From contig NC_089313.1 of assembly GCF_036669915.1 (NCBI RefSeq), positions 11,228,011 to 11,292,010 on the forward strand: a stretch of DNA of 64,000 bases, in the 5' to 3' direction. The notes under the pieces are model-generated. The model saw only the letters and a list, made by a program, of their open reading frames with translations, searched no databases and was not told the DNA's origin. A program made the position numbers and the translations under genes. The DNA comes from Pocillopora verrucosa (lineage: Eukaryota; Cnidaria; Anthozoa; Scleractinia; Pocilloporidae). Positions 34,620 to 47,880 of the stretch are shown here, one piece after another (within the stretch, counting starts at the first letter, position 1; every line of letters begins with the position of its first letter).

Positions 34620-37600
34620 GAAAACCAATGGTAAAAAAAGGAGTTCCCTCATGTCATTGGACAAGGTTCAGTCGGGACAAACCAACAAAGCTTAAAAGAA
34701 GAATCAATTAAAAAAGGAGAAAGCGTTGTGCAACACCCACGGAGGAAAGAAACCACCACCATAGGCATAGAGAGTTGGAAACCCCCAATCCCTACTGCCC
34801 AAAAAAATTTCCCCCCAAAAGGGGAGGTTTTGGAACACCAACTAGGAGGGGAAAAAGGGGAGGGGGAGATGGAAGGCAGGACAATAAATTTTTCAGATCC
34901 AGCCAAAACCCATTGGTGCCCCTATGAACATGTAACAAGCCTCAGTGTATTTTTGCCCACGGGAGCCTTAAAGAAGGGCATCAATTCAACAAAGAGGGGA
35001 CCGAAAAAAGTTGCTGGATGGGCGTCACAACTCTTGAAAGTGGAATGGAAAAACATGAAGCCAACCAAATTTCAGATGAAGAACGACAACCATAAGTTAG
35101 AGGGAGATAAAGGGTGAAATTACAGGGTACGGAATTGGGTGGAAGTCGGAGGCTGGACCCGGTAATTTGGTACTTAAACGTTTAAAAAGAGGGTACCGGC
35201 ATTTGAAATAGCTACTTTGGTTGAAATTTTTTTCAACTAGACGAAGCCGAAAGTGCCCAAGGTAAAGAGGATCTGTACTCAATTTTGTGGGATTTTGGTG
35301 GAAAATCTGTCTATTTACGCCACCCATCCTATATTTCTCACAACAAGAGCGATTTACCTGTTAGCTAACGACTTAAGTCGCGATCCAGATGGCAAAGTCA
35401 GCCCTCAATTGAAACGCGGATTCTACGAGGATATCGGAGGATGTTTTCTGTGAAGGAATAACATGGATTATCTTGACTTATGGATGTCCTCTGTATCTGG
35501 TTTGGTTCTGGAAGACGGGGATCTCAGGAAAAGCTTTCATCTGAAATATTCCCGGAGAGGCTTCCCCCAGTTTTCCGTGTTTGCACTCACGCTGATAAAC
35601 CTTTTCATGGTTTAGATCCTCATGCGTTGGCCCGCAAGATATTTGGCTCACTGAAGACGCAGGTTTATGGGAATACATCTAGTTGATGTCTTTGTTGTAG
35701 ACAACACTAAATCTGGAAGTGCAGAAAAATGTCCAGAAGTCGATCGTCTGAGAAAGGAGGTAGAAACTGTTGCCAATGAATTACCACAAATGACAAGAGG
35801 CAATTCCGATCAGGTGGTTGGAAGTTTGAAAAGGAAATGAAGGAGAAGAATCAAGACGGCCATAAGTGGATTACTCTCAATGAAGCCAAACTATTGCAAC
35901 CGAAAAATGTGGTATTTCCATCACTGAACAATTTGTGACAATGTTGAACTTCTTGCACGATCAGAGAATTTTAGTCCATTTTGATTGCACTCAACAGTTA
36001 AACAGAATGGTGATCTGGACCCTCAATGGCTGGTAGATGTCTTCAAGGAGGTGATTACCATAAGGCCATACCAAGCCAAGAGAGAAATACGAGCGGCTGT
36101 GGCTGAAGCTTGAGAGAACAGGAATCTTGGAAGAAGAGCTCTTGCAACATGGTATGGGGCCCCTTGTTTGACGACCGAATAACTTGTCACACTCTCATTG
36201 CCTTGATGGAGAAATTCTGCTTGTTATGTCCCTTGCCGTCATCAGTCGCGACTGATTCACCTACTGAATATCTTGTACCTTCCATGTTGAAGTTCCCACC
36301 GATGGAGGATGTAAGGAAGCTGATAGCCTTTGCAGGGATCCCGCCACTTTATCTCAAGTTTAAGTCCAGTCAAGTGCCGTCTTGCCTTTTTCCTCGTGTG
36401 GTCTTAATGGTCTTTCAGTGGTGCACAAAGGAGTTTTCCAGTCAAGCGCAACCTCAGTTGCATCAAAACTTTGCTAGATTTTACACACATCCTGCTGAAG
36501 GTTGTTCTATAATTCTCCAATGCCATTCTTCCTTCATTGAGGTAGTTGTTCACAAAGAAAGATGTGCCGCTGGACTCTCATCGGATGTAGAATCAGAGGT
36601 GAATTTGCCATCAAAATCCACATTCGACGCCTTTCAGGTGAATTTTGCTCGTGCAGTCTGTCGACGACTAGGATTGATTCTCGAGTGCATACGAAAAGAT
36701 TTCCCTGGCTAAAGAACATGGCATATGATCTCTTAGTATGCTGTCCAGTGTGTTGTGCAAGTCGTTCTGTGAATCACTGCTGCAACCATAATGTACGTGG
36801 TTGTAAGAAGGAGCAGTGCTTACACCTGTGGTCAGAGTCTCAGCTCCTCACTGGCAGTGAGTTTATTTTATGCACACGGTCGGTTGTTGCCGTAAATTGC
36901 AAGGTTCCTGTCGATTGTGTTGGATTCTGGTTTGGATCTCTAGAGGAACGGGTAATGTACTAATGAATCTATACCCATTACTCATGGGTTTTTCTTGTCA
37001 ATTACGAGTTCATTCTTAGCACCCAAAAAAGGAGAGGTATCTGTGGAATTGAATCTCTTTAGCTCAAGTTACCCGATGTTAAGACAGTGCATGGAATTTT
37101 GAATTTTAGTCTGCAGGATAAAATATTACTCGTCATTCCCTCAATTACCTCCACTGTTATTTTCAAAAGCAAATGATTTTACAGCTTAAAATAGGGATTT
37201 GCGGTGCCGGCAGTCGTGTAACTCAAAACCCAGGACGCCTTGATGCTCTAACGAATCCTTAGATTTCTTGATTAAATCAGTGATAATTGAAAGTACTTAA
37301 AAGTGATAATTTCGTGATTTGTTTTTCTTCATATAGCAAGCCACAGACGGATGCGACGAAAAGAGCCCTTTGCCAAGCAGTGGAGATGGTAAGCTTATTT
37401 TATGTAGCTGTTTAGTTTTAAAAAATTCTTCGGTAGTCAGTTTCAGATCTAAACGATTTTCGTATTTCATTTGTGTGATGAAAAAAAATAATTAATGATA
37501 CAAACAAATTATGTATCCTTTGATGTTTCCTTGTTTCATTCTTTTCCACTTTTGTATTCATTGTATGTTTTGACAAGCAATTGTTCTGTGCAGTGGGGTG

Positions 37601-40600
37601 CTTGAGGCCCTGACGTCACAGACATGTGATGCAAGTGAGGGTTGTGGCCCAATTTCAGCAAAGTCTCTCCTTGAGGAACTTGTTATTGGAACAACCAGAC
37701 CCTGGCACTAAGAAGAGGATCCGCTACCTTTGTTTGAGGGCTAAGGCTGCGAACAAGCCGGAAGTTGTCGAAAAATTGAGAGAAATTACTCCCGCGGGTA
37801 CAACAGGTGAATTGAAATACACCTTTACTGATGTCAGAGGGATGTCGGGGTTTACTTCTTAGAGAGGGTCTCATTTTTGGGTTCGGCTTATATTTATTAA
37901 GGTGCACTGGTCATTATCATTTGCTGCCTTAACACGTGTCACAGAGAGGGTAAAATTAGGCCTTACGTCTTGTTCGTATGTAACACTAGTTTTATGTTAG
38001 GGTCAGCAACGGTTCAGTCACATTGCTCATCCAGTCTGATCGTGCATAACCAGGTATAGTGATGCGGTCATTTGATGGGCATGGTACACTTTTGTGATTT
38101 CGTTGAGTCGACAAAGTGATGACATGGTGAAAGTAGTATGTTGCAGCCATAGAATGCGCACTAGATGTGACAATGGTGTCTACCAGAAAAGAAAATGATA
38201 AAAAAGTATGCGTCTTGTATTTATCTTATATGAAAAAATACCACCCTAACCATGCCCTCAGTTGTTCAAGTTTACTTTCATCAAGAAATCTTTCTTCCGG
38301 TAGGTCCTTTGTTGCCTGAAAAGTGTGATGTTGCCATGATTCCTTTGCCTCTGAGAAGAGAATTAACGATAAACCTTAGCGGTGAGACGAAACACTTTGT
38401 TTAGACTTATTACTCCATAGGGATATTTGTCAAGTAATTTCCTAGTTATTGCTTGATTGTAGTAATAGCTGTAAGTTCTCTATCTCAAAAGGCGTAAAAA
38501 CGAACCCCCTAGGATAACATGAGGAAAGAGACGCTTCGTGTGAGCTACTCATCTTCATCAAAGCTTCTTGTCACAAGGACTAAAAGATGGTCCCCGAGAC
38601 TTGTCCCACGAATTTGAATTTTGAATTTGGTTGAAATTCATGCGACGAGTTCCCGGGACTTTTACCACGAATTATCCAGGTCCCTGCGTGTAAACTGTTA
38701 CTGAAACAATTCCGTGCGACCAAATGAAAATAATCCAATCACTGATTAGTGTTTTAAGATCGCATAACCCCTTTCGAACTCCGTTTAATTCAAGATAGCG
38801 GCCACCGGTTTGGTTGAACAAGTAAAGTTGACAGAAGTGGAAGATAGAGCATGGAGTGTTAGCAATACAAGAATGCTAATCTAATTTTATACCGAACCCA
38901 AGGGGAAGAAAATACTGAAGAAAAAGCTTTCAAAATTGTAAATGACTGACCAATTTCGTAGATCGCCAATATGCTTTTCATGGATGTGAACGTGTACTTC
39001 AATGTTTTGCAGCTCTAAGGTAAATTCAGTTTCAGTGTTTAGGGCCGCTCCTTTTTCGCCTGTACGCTTCCCTGAATTTCAGTGAAGGCGCTCTAAATTT
39101 TGCTATTAATCCTTTAACTCCCAAGACCTCATTAGTAATCCTCCTTACTGTCTGTCATACAGTTCTTGTGATGTTAGTTTGGAGAAATTGGTATTGGATC
39201 AACTTATAATCCCCTACTTGATATTTTTCTTTATTCCCATCAGTTGTCTGCTTGATATTGTATTGATATTGTAAGGGGATATTCTGTCTTAGTCAATCAT
39301 TGGACTAGTTACAGAAACAAGTCCCAACTACTGTCCCCTCGTGTGTGCCGATCCTTACATTATCTAGGTATGGGTTATGACAGCAGTCTAACTTTATTTT
39401 TCAACGAGGATTCAATAACAATTTTGTTACGGGAAAATTGGTTCTCATGGAAGTTCGCTTTCTTCTCATAGGATAATTTCTGACGTTGATGCTTTCAGAA
39501 CTTAACACCAACATCACATGCACAGTACATAGATAAGCAGAAATTATTACTACTTCTCAATTTCATTTCCTAAGCTGTTCTACCGCAATCAAGATAGGTG
39601 TTTTTAATATTGAAACTGTGAAATTTGTCTTAAGTTTGCTCTTTTCAATGGCTTAGAGTCTATTGTATCCATTTCTTAGTTTTTAAATTCTTTCCGAACC
39701 GATGGAATCATTTAAGTGAAATCTATTAAATACAAAGAGACATTTTCCGCTTCTTTTGCGATACTATTCAAATATTGTAGATTTAGAGAACAACAGAAGC
39801 ACGCGCTCGATATTAGTCAAGGAACAAGCTACACTGGAAAGCTTTTTGGATTACATTGATTGCGAAGTTGAGTACGCTTGAGGTCATGTCGGTTCTCGAC
39901 ATGAACTAGAATGAAGTTATTGTGGAACCAAACGCTGTCTAATCCTTGACTTCCGTAACAAGTTCGCTTGAAGCAGGTCTCCGTGTACCAGTAAACCGCG
40001 ACGAGTTTCCGTTCCCGCTGCAAGTGGTCTCTACCGAGCTATTTTCCCCTGTTATTGTTGCGTTCCCCGCAAAAGTCCAGTTAGTGTGAAAAGTCTATCG
40101 TCACAATTTCTCTCTAGTACTCTCACGAGTAGTCCACCAGAACCACATCAAGGGTACAAGTAGAGGGAATTCTTCGGTGCTTGTGACCCCATCCTTCCCT
40201 TCTGTCTGATATATTTTTTTAGGTCAGCAATATACAAACCCTCTTATTAAGCGGCTGTTACATGCACCTGAAGACTGTCTCCTCGAAATTCCTTGGAAAT
40301 GAATTAATTTAAACCTTCCACGGAAATAGGCTGGACAGAGAAGAGCACTAAGGCGATCGTTATCATTATCCCACTGACGTAATATTCCGAAGCGTGATCG
40401 CACTGGAGCGACGCAGAACGATTTTGGCAAATAATCATTTAGATTCTTTGAGGAATTTTCAAGGTCTAATGATTTAAAAAAATGTTATTGCCAGGACTCA
40501 ACATTTTTTGCGTTTTTAGGTGGAGAGGAGTGGATGTTCCTTGCGGAGAAACTGGGTTTAACTCCAGCAGAAATCAAATTCCTCGACAAGCGAGTTTTGA

Positions 40601-40716
40601 ATCCATGTGACGCTGCCCTTGTGCATGCTCGAAAACAGCAGTTGATACAGAATGTGGGAGATCTGTATGATAGATTGGTGGACTGTGAATTCCCACGTTT
40701 GGCTGATTTACTGTAA
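34620..40716 (+). pseudogene. ROC-COR GTPase with C-terminal Death domain (MFHAS1-like ROCO), heavily frameshifted
   Basis: In order: a degenerate P-loop (GQGSVG) near 34670 and TTIGIE near 34755; the DxxG box in LWDFGGKSVY near 35280; [40 protein letters not shown]; the COR region with NFLHDQRILVHFD; an intact frame 36110-36712 (RTGILEEELLQ-type region upstream, then EYLVPSMLKFP and FARFYTHPAEGCSII); after one lost T, LKNMAYDLLVCCPVCC to 36951. The 3' exons have proper GT-AG borders: 37337-37388; about 37620-37806 (PDPGTKKRIRYLCLRAK; its acceptor is unclear); 38304-38381 (LLPEKCDVAMIPLPLRREL); 40520-40716 (Death domain, EEWMFLAEKLGLTPAEIKFL, stop). At least six frame breaks lie before 36720, several in homopolymers. 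Introns occupy most of 36952-40519. It could be a decayed gene or a real gene in poor sequence. Confidence 0.72.
39106..39300 (+). repeat. Dispersed repeat (TTTAACTCCCAAGA family), in a ROCO intron
   Basis: Begins CCTTTAACTCCCAAGACCTC and resembles copies near 1715, 11070, 13270, 19440 and 58970 of this window. It is about 190 bp with no coding capacity; the family is common in coral DNA in my recollection. Confidence 0.6.
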
Positions 40717-43700
40717 AGAAACACAATTACAAACGGCTCTTAGCATTTTCCAGAAGAAGACAGCCAGAGTGCTCCGTTCATAAACTAACTTGTAATTACC
40801 GGTCAGATCAGATAGTACCCATATTATGGTTGGTCTTTATACTACTCTGATAGAAACGTTCAAAAAGTGATACAATTTTGGTAGTTTAGGTCCTATTAAC
40901 TATTAGAGGCCCTAATGTTAGGATTAATTTCTGTGCTCAAAATTATTTGCAACGTATTGAAGTTTAAGACTATACACTCGCACTATGCAAGTTTTATCTT
41001 TTTCAATTGTTTGCTTGATTGATTGACTGATTGATTGATGAGAAAAACAGGCCATTTTTTACAATTGAGAATTACCAAATGGCTTATGAATACCACATTA
41101 ACCAGCTACTTATCAGACAAGGGACTGGCGCTACGCATTTGGTTTCGTCTGGGTGTTTTGAGAAGGATACCTTCCAACTCAGTGGATCTTTGTAATCGTC
41201 AGGGAAGGTGTTCCTTGACGTTTTATAATCAGTATAACCCTATGTTTGTTTTAAAAAAAGGGAGGAGAGGCGTCAACGTGTGAGCCTCCGAAGATCACAT
41301 GACATACTTGTTTTGAAGAGTAAGTAACGTGAACAAGTTACCGCAAACTTTACTCTCGTAAACTGTGGGAGATTAAAACGAAAAAAAAATGTCCAAATCA
41401 TACAAACAACCAAAAAAAATTGAAAGCAAAACAAATAGTTTCTGTCACCGACAGTGTTGTTTATAAAGTGTAGGCACAGATTAGAAACAAAACTACATCT
41501 ATTTTTATATAACTAGGACACCTTTTTTTATATAACTAACAGGACTGTGGTAAATCGGCTAAAGATCAGCCACGTTAACATTGTCAACATAATTTACGTC
41601 GGATCATTTTTCTTACCACATAGTTTGTCCTTTGAGACTCCTATTTAGTCACTGTGAAAATGAATGACCAAAGACGAATGTTCTCTCATTGTCAGCGACT
41701 TATACTCAAAGATGTTGGAAGGCGTTCGATCCGCTGTGGAGAGGGGAGTTTTTTTAGTCCGCAGCTGCGGAAATTTCACAGGTTTTCGAGCAAAGAAATA
41801 CCTGAAATTTGAACAGTGATTAATTTTTTCGTTGGTGTGGTGTGGTATGGAAAACAACCAAGCCATGAATAAATCAAACTGTGATCTTGTCCGAGCTGTC
41901 TCTCAGGAGAATGAAACTAATGTGGGAGATTTTACCGAAGAAGATTTCTGTGACCATCGAATTTCTTGGCCCACCGGTTTGCCTTTGAGTAAAAAAAAAA
42001 AATTCACCTCGCTATATTTTTAGTAACACTAGTAAAATAGTTGTAATCGTATATTCTCTGGTAATCAAATAAACTACATGTACTAAAATGATTAAATTGG
42101 GTAAGTTTCTAAAAAAAACTGTGGTGCTGCGTCGGTGGGAGAGTGAGACAGGCTAATTTAGTATTATCTACTGAGTTGATATCGTAAATTGGCCACCTTA
42201 AAGAGTTTATGGGCTGACGTTTCGAGCGTTAGCCTTTCGCTTGAGCGAATAGTAAACCGTCTCTTATAGCCTGATAAGTCGGATGGTCTGCCCAAGACCA
42301 CCCTGGCATATAATCCTCACTCCTCTTCTATAAAAAAGTACAGAACTTTCTCAATCGAGGCCGCTAGATGTATGAATTTAAAAAATACGTTTTTTATCGT
42401 TAGGGGGGTGTTGAGGGGAGAGTGTCCTTTAAGGCTTCAAATTATGTCTACAATAACCAAATTGCTAGGTTTTGTCCGTTAATTTTGATTTTCTTAATAA
42501 CATGCATTTTTTATGTTCATGACCTGTGTTAAAGACGACTAATCACAGCACAAACTGTATTTTTTGCATTTGGTCATTAGAGGAACTTAAATAAAATTCT
42601 TTGAGTAGAGGATCAACAAACAACTAATGCAACCCAAAAGGCGAAAGAGAGATTTTCCTCAATCTTTTGTGAATTATGCAGATGAACTTCCACAAGAGTA
42701 ATGTGCAGGGAAACACATTGATTTGCATCTAAAAAAAGCAAGGTTTTGCCCTTATGTGCATTTTCAGCCGGAATTGGTCCTGACTAGTTTTGAAAAATCG
42801 CACCTTTAATTTGGTGAATTTTTGCAAGCGAAGGTTGAAGACAAGGATATGATCTGATCACGCTGGTATAAGTATGAAAAGGATTCCGATTGGACTTTCC
42901 AGATTTTGTCCGTGAATTAAGAATTAGAATTCTGAGAGCTTTTAATTTGTTCAACTGGTAACGGGCTTGAAATTGGCAAATCTCAAATTTACGTCTTGGA
43001 TCGCTGTTCTTTCAGGCGGTTTAATTAAAACATGCATGATTTAGGTTGTGGCAACACAGAAAAGAGAATTGAGAAACAATCAAACCATTTTGAAACATGT
43101 TTCCTAAACACTTTTCCCGCCGAGGAGAAAAATAAAGGAAACTTTTTTTGGGTTGCGAGGTCGAGAAAAACCCTTAGCAGAAAGGCCACTCAAAAGTTGA
43201 ATTTACAAAAATGAAAGTTACAACCTGTTGTACATCAAAGCTGAATTTGAACTCCCTTCCATAACAACATTTCAGCCCCTGAAAGTTTAAGAGTCTAGAC
43301 CTTATTGCGGCCCAAATCAACCTTAAAAAAAACTGTGACAATCAGACAATGGTGTCCTGAGGTTCAGCGAATGTAGTAAAACTATCTGAAACGTTAAAAA
43401 CCAGAACAATGGAACTATCAGAATAAAGCTCAAGAAACATTATGTGGTTTCATTCACGTTATAGCCAAAATATCAAAACACCTGAACTGAATTGCATTGT
43501 TTCGCCACTTAATGGAAAAACATTGCGCAAACCAACGTGAACAAAATCCAACCTGAACAAATATCGCTCTCAATAAATCCTTTTCTATAGGAGGGAAAAA
43601 TTGGGATATAAAGGGGAACAGGTGTCCTAGTCAACAGAACGAGTTCAGCAAACGTACAAACTGATAGGCAACGAGTCGCATTGGATCAGCTTACAGAGAG

Positions 43701-43756
43701 CCGCGTTTAAAATAATTTTGAATAGGCTAGCCGTGGGCCCATTACATTTGTTTGCT
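40717..43756. other. Stretch without a recognised gene
   Basis: Starts with the likely 3' UTR of the ROC-COR-Death gene. It contains a (GATT)n-like tract near 41011-41040 and a decayed Penelope-type fragment at 42092-42262. The small frames at 41035-41283, 41832-42023 and 43032-43214 match nothing I know. At 43757 the sequence switches to TRIM 3' flank. Confidence 0.5.
42092..42262 (-). mobile_element. Decayed Penelope-like fragment with damaged hammerhead motif
   Basis: On the minus strand it shares with 52075-52260 the stretch GGCTAACGCTCGAAACGTCA, then a region like GGTGGCCAATTTACG, and a 3' end near CTCTCCCACC and CGCAGCACCACAG. The CTGACGA core of the hammerhead is degraded here, so it should not self-cleave. 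Confidence 0.6.
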
Positions 43757-45795
43757 CCTTGAATTTTTAACAATGTTTTACAACGTGCGCTCTAATTGTA
43801 GCTAAGAAGATTACACGCACAAACGGTTTTCTATGGACATAGCTTTGTATCCACAGAGTTCAGTATTAATATCATAAAGGTTTGTTGACTACATTAGTTA
43901 TTTTTCTTGAAAAGAAGAATTCAGTTTGATAATTTGTAAAAGGATGTTTACAAGACTCGATTTGGTGATTCATTATGTATTCTTTGAGATTGACTGTTGA
44001 ACTCCAAGGTAAAAGGTAGTGGTTAGGGAATGGATTTTTTCTGATTTTGTTGCTGTGTTAGTCGTTTTTGCCAACAGGCTTTTGACATTTAATCGAGAGT
44101 AGCACGGAATTGTTTCTCTACTTAGGAGAGTTTGAGTCAACGAGTAATAATTCTATCATTTATAATTTTCAGTAACGTGAATAGAAAAGAAAACAGAAAA
44201 ACTGAAAAAGTCAGGTAGTGAATCAAAATCAATCAATATTGAAAACTTTCTAGCTGCACGTAGGCATCTTATGCAGTGCTACTGGATTTGTTTATATTTG
44301 TATAAAACTCTTTAAGTTTGGGATAATTTAACTTTACAAACTCAAAACTTCTTTCCATTATACTAAGACTGTAAATTGCCTGAGAACGTTGTACCAAGGT
44401 ATCAGACCTTGTTTTAAATAATTTGTGCTTAGTTAGATCTCAATTTCTTTACAATACTAACATAAGATTAGTGTAATATTAGTTTATTAAGAGCACTTCC
44501 TGTTATTATTCTAACATATTTTGTATCTATTACTTTTGTGCTTTTTTAATTTTTTAATATTGCTTAATCACCGGCTAAAGTCTAAAAGGAACTTTTTATG
44601 TACACAGTCCTTTCACCTAAATGACCAATTGTCGTTTCTTAGACCTAATTTTAATCATAATGGGATGATCAAGTTCGCACATGTGAAACATATGTAGCTC
44701 TTTTGAAGATTTAAATTTAGCTGTTAGCACTGTAACATTTATAATGTTGTTACCAATAAATTTGGCCTCTTTAATTGCTTCGCCTGTTTCATCGAATCAC
44801 GGAAGGGGGTCTGAACAATCCTGAGAAAACGAAGTTTAATGGATTAAAAATTTGGGTTAGAGATCTTGTGTTGCTACATTGATTGGATTACCGTGTGTCA
44901 TTTCCCAAGTCTGAGTGCAAAAGTAAACATTTGGTAGCGTTCAAGAAACGTTCGACATCAGCGCCTTTCATTTCCTGTATCACCGAGTTGATGAGCCATC
45001 GGCCAAAACTGGACTATTTAAATTTAAGACTTAAAGCTAAGTTTAACCAACTGCGGTTCGAAGCCCAAGTGAGTATCCAATATATATAGACATGTCCGGA
45101 TTTTCCCCGCGTCAGCGTTAGATAATATATAGAGTTAAAAATCGATATGATTGTATTTTGATGGTAATGCATGTCGTCATTCCTGCTTTTTCCCGAGCGG
45201 TCAATACTATACAGGTCACATTCTGAACGGAAAATCCTATAAAGCTGAAGGGTTGGTCACTCTTTCGTCACTTTTCTACGACATGAAGTGTGGTTTAGTC
45301 AGCTGGACTAATATTCTAATAATATTCTAGTTCATGCCTGCAAGGACGTTAGCTATTGCACACAATCATGATAAAGTTAGATGATCTGTTAGTTCAGAAT
45401 CATTTCATGTAAAAACTGGACGGCCTAAATTTAGCTTATATAATCGATTGACTTGTGGACTGAAAGTAAAAATGACATTTTAAAGCTGCATTTTACGAAA
45501 TCAAAAGGCTTCGATTACAAATGACTCGAAAGTAGGTTCAAGCCCCATCAAAGATTAAATTGTTTTTTCAGGCTGATATCGCAGTAACTTCATCCGTTTT
45601 CTCTTCAAAGCAAGCAAATCATGGGAAATTGTTCTCCTACAAGAAAGCACATCCTGTTGATTGGAACTTTTCTCGTTTCTTTTAATATTAGTGGTATTCA
45701 ACACGAAATTTTAAAATAGTAGTGGTGCTTGTCTTTAAGAGCAGCATATCCTATGTTTTATTAATAAGAGAATCTTTCAAAGGAGATGTCTGATT
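43757..45795 (+). repeat. TRIM 3' flank / Orai-upstream module, third copy
   Basis: Begins at the point equivalent to 15927, about 105 bases past where a TRIM stop should be. The TRIM coding part before it is missing. It then runs parallel to 15927-17982 with small gaps, including loss of about 50 bp near 45310. No gene. Confidence 0.78.
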
Positions 45796-46140
45796 ATGTT
45801 TATTTGTTTGAGACATCTATGGAAAATGAACGTTGTCTTTACTTCTTTTCGTTTTGAAACATCCATAATGTTAGAAATTGTATGGATTTTCTCAACTGGT
45901 CTTGGAACACTTCTCTTTTTAGCTGAGATTGCAATACTCTGTTGGGTGAAGTTTTACAATCACCGTGAGCCTGCGGCAGTGGCTGCTTCTGTGGTATTAG
46001 TACCTGTATGCATTGTGTTGGTATGGTTTGTTGTGCATTTTAACCGATCTCTTGTCCAACACAAGTATGAAATATCATTTCAGAGAATTAAAGAACTTCA
46101 ATAGATTGCAAACCAACTCTACACAGATACAGGGACAGCA
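45796..46140 (+). pseudogene. Internally deleted Orai copy C, nonsense-truncated
   Basis: Same fusion as copies A and B: about 27 residues from Orai-upstream DNA followed by TM3 and TM4. The frame is open from 45796 to 46104 (102 codons). It stops at KELQ where a CAG codon of the other copies is TAG, removing the end of the cytosolic helix. Sequence related to the lost C-terminal codons continues to about 46140. Pore helix, TM2 and promoter are absent. Confidence 0.87.
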
Positions 46141-46905
46141 CTAAGCTCACCAGCAGCCAGTCCATGTCCTTATCACAGGGTTTGAGGTAGTTTGTATGGC
46201 ACAAACCCAGTGTGTTATGCTTTTTATTGGCATGCCCCTTGTTCTTACTGCACCTCTCAAACTCTAACTTGCAATCCTGCCTTTTTACTGCTTCTCCGTT
46301 CCTTGTAAATTGTTAAGAGAATTTTTTCCCCCAAGATTATACCCTTTAGCTTATACGTTGTGTTTTCTTGTAACCTTTTTTCTGGATAATCTATGGAAAC
46401 TGTCAAGGGATGAGATGTAATACCTCGAGGGAGAGAGGTTGACTAACTTATATAAATACAAACTGTAAATACATTACGTACCACCTACAATCAAACTGAA
46501 ATGCACGCAAAGAAAATTGGTGTAAATTAAAAGAAATGTATTGTAGAAGAAAGCACCAATGCCAGCAGCGATGTCAGCTTAGAGTGATTTGCCTTAGTAA
46601 AATCCCGCCATTTTATTCCCATGTCTACATGACAACTGTCAAAAAGTTATAACCTTGAAAACAATAGTTTGCTGTTCTTCCCCGTCGCTCAACTATAATC
46701 ACAGCTTTCCCTATCGATGATTAGGAATGTCATCACTTCCTCAGCAAGCAACTCCAAAATGTATCTGTGGAAAGAAAATTCATATATAGTATCGGTTTAA
46801 CCAAAAGTTCATTTCTCCAGGTGTAGCGCACACATATCTCTCTCCCTGTTGTATTTTTTTTCTGCAAGAGTCCTGCAGACCCCAACATTGCATGGATGGA
46901 AGCAC
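46105..46905 (+). repeat. Orai-3'/MORN3-intron module, shortened copy
   Basis: Parallel to 18355-21165 but with two internal losses. After about 46425 it jumps to the equivalent of 18940, and after about 46678 it jumps to the equivalent of 20935, dropping about 0.3 and 1.7 kb. No gene is seen. Confidence 0.72.
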
Positions 46906-47880
46906 TCTTCATGATAGAGTGACTATTACTCTCCTACTCTTTCTGGCATCCTATTCAGCACGCACGGAAAGTCTGTATATAAATCTTCTTCTTTTTTTGT
47001 TAACGTTATGTCACGTGATATTTGCTTTTCGCACTCTATTCGGTACGCATAATAAACCTGCTTGTAACATTTTATCAGGTAACTACTTTCTTATTCTCTG
47101 TGGCACTCTGTTCGGCATAAGAGAAAATATGCAAGTCTTTTCTAGTAGGAATGACTACTAATTTCTTATTCTTTCTGGCACTCTATTCGACATGGAGAGA
47201 AAATATGTATATAAAATCTTTCTAGTAGGAATGACTACTAATTTCTTATTCTTTCTGGCGCTCTATTCGACATGGAGAGAAAATATGCATGTAAAATCTT
47301 TGCAGATGAAAATGACTACAACCATTTTTTTTCTTTCTCGCACTCTATTTAGCACGCACAGAAAACCTGCATATAATCTCCTCTTCTCCTAATGTTTATA
47401 TCATGAAGACTTGTCTCAAGTCTTACAATTCATCTCTATTTGGCATTCACAAAAAGCCTCTATGTAATTTTGCTTTTCAAATAAGAATGACTTCCACTCT
47501 CTTTCCTTTCTCGCACTCTATTCGGCGCGGATAGCAAACCTGCATATGAACTCCTTTTCCTGTAGAATTATGCCACGTAACATTTTCCTCAATTCTCGTA
47601 CTCGCACAGAAATTCTGCAGATAACATCTTTGTAAGTTGGAGTGACTATTACTGCCTTATTCTTTCTTGTACTCTATTCGGCACGGAGAGAAAATTTGCA
47701 GATAAAGACTTTTTCCTGTTAAAATTATGTAACGTAATACTTGCTTTAAGTCTAGCACTACATCTCGCAGCACTCTTTTTGGCACGCACAGAAAACTTGC
47801 AAATAAACTCTCTTCAAGGTTAGAATAAACACTAACGTTCTATTCTTTCTTGCGCTCCATTTGGCACAGACCGAAATGTT
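46906..47880 (+). repeat. Degenerate ~80-bp tandem repeat array
   Basis: Homologous to 21166-22090. Two units starting at 47141 and 47221 (TCTAGTAGGAATGACTACTA) are exactly 80 bp apart and nearly identical; the 21.4-kb array has just one unit there, so a unit duplicated recently. Other units are 70-115 bp. No coding signal. Confidence 0.78.

Noticed and set aside
34649..34906. Minus-strand 85-codon frame rich in P, S and F
   Set aside because: It is the antisense shadow of the degraded ROC region and depends on homopolymer runs.
43600..43700. TATA-like GGATATAAAGG followed by a possible leader, suggesting a promoter
   Set aside because: No coding exon follows before the switch to TRIM 3' flank at 43757; one TATA word is not enough.
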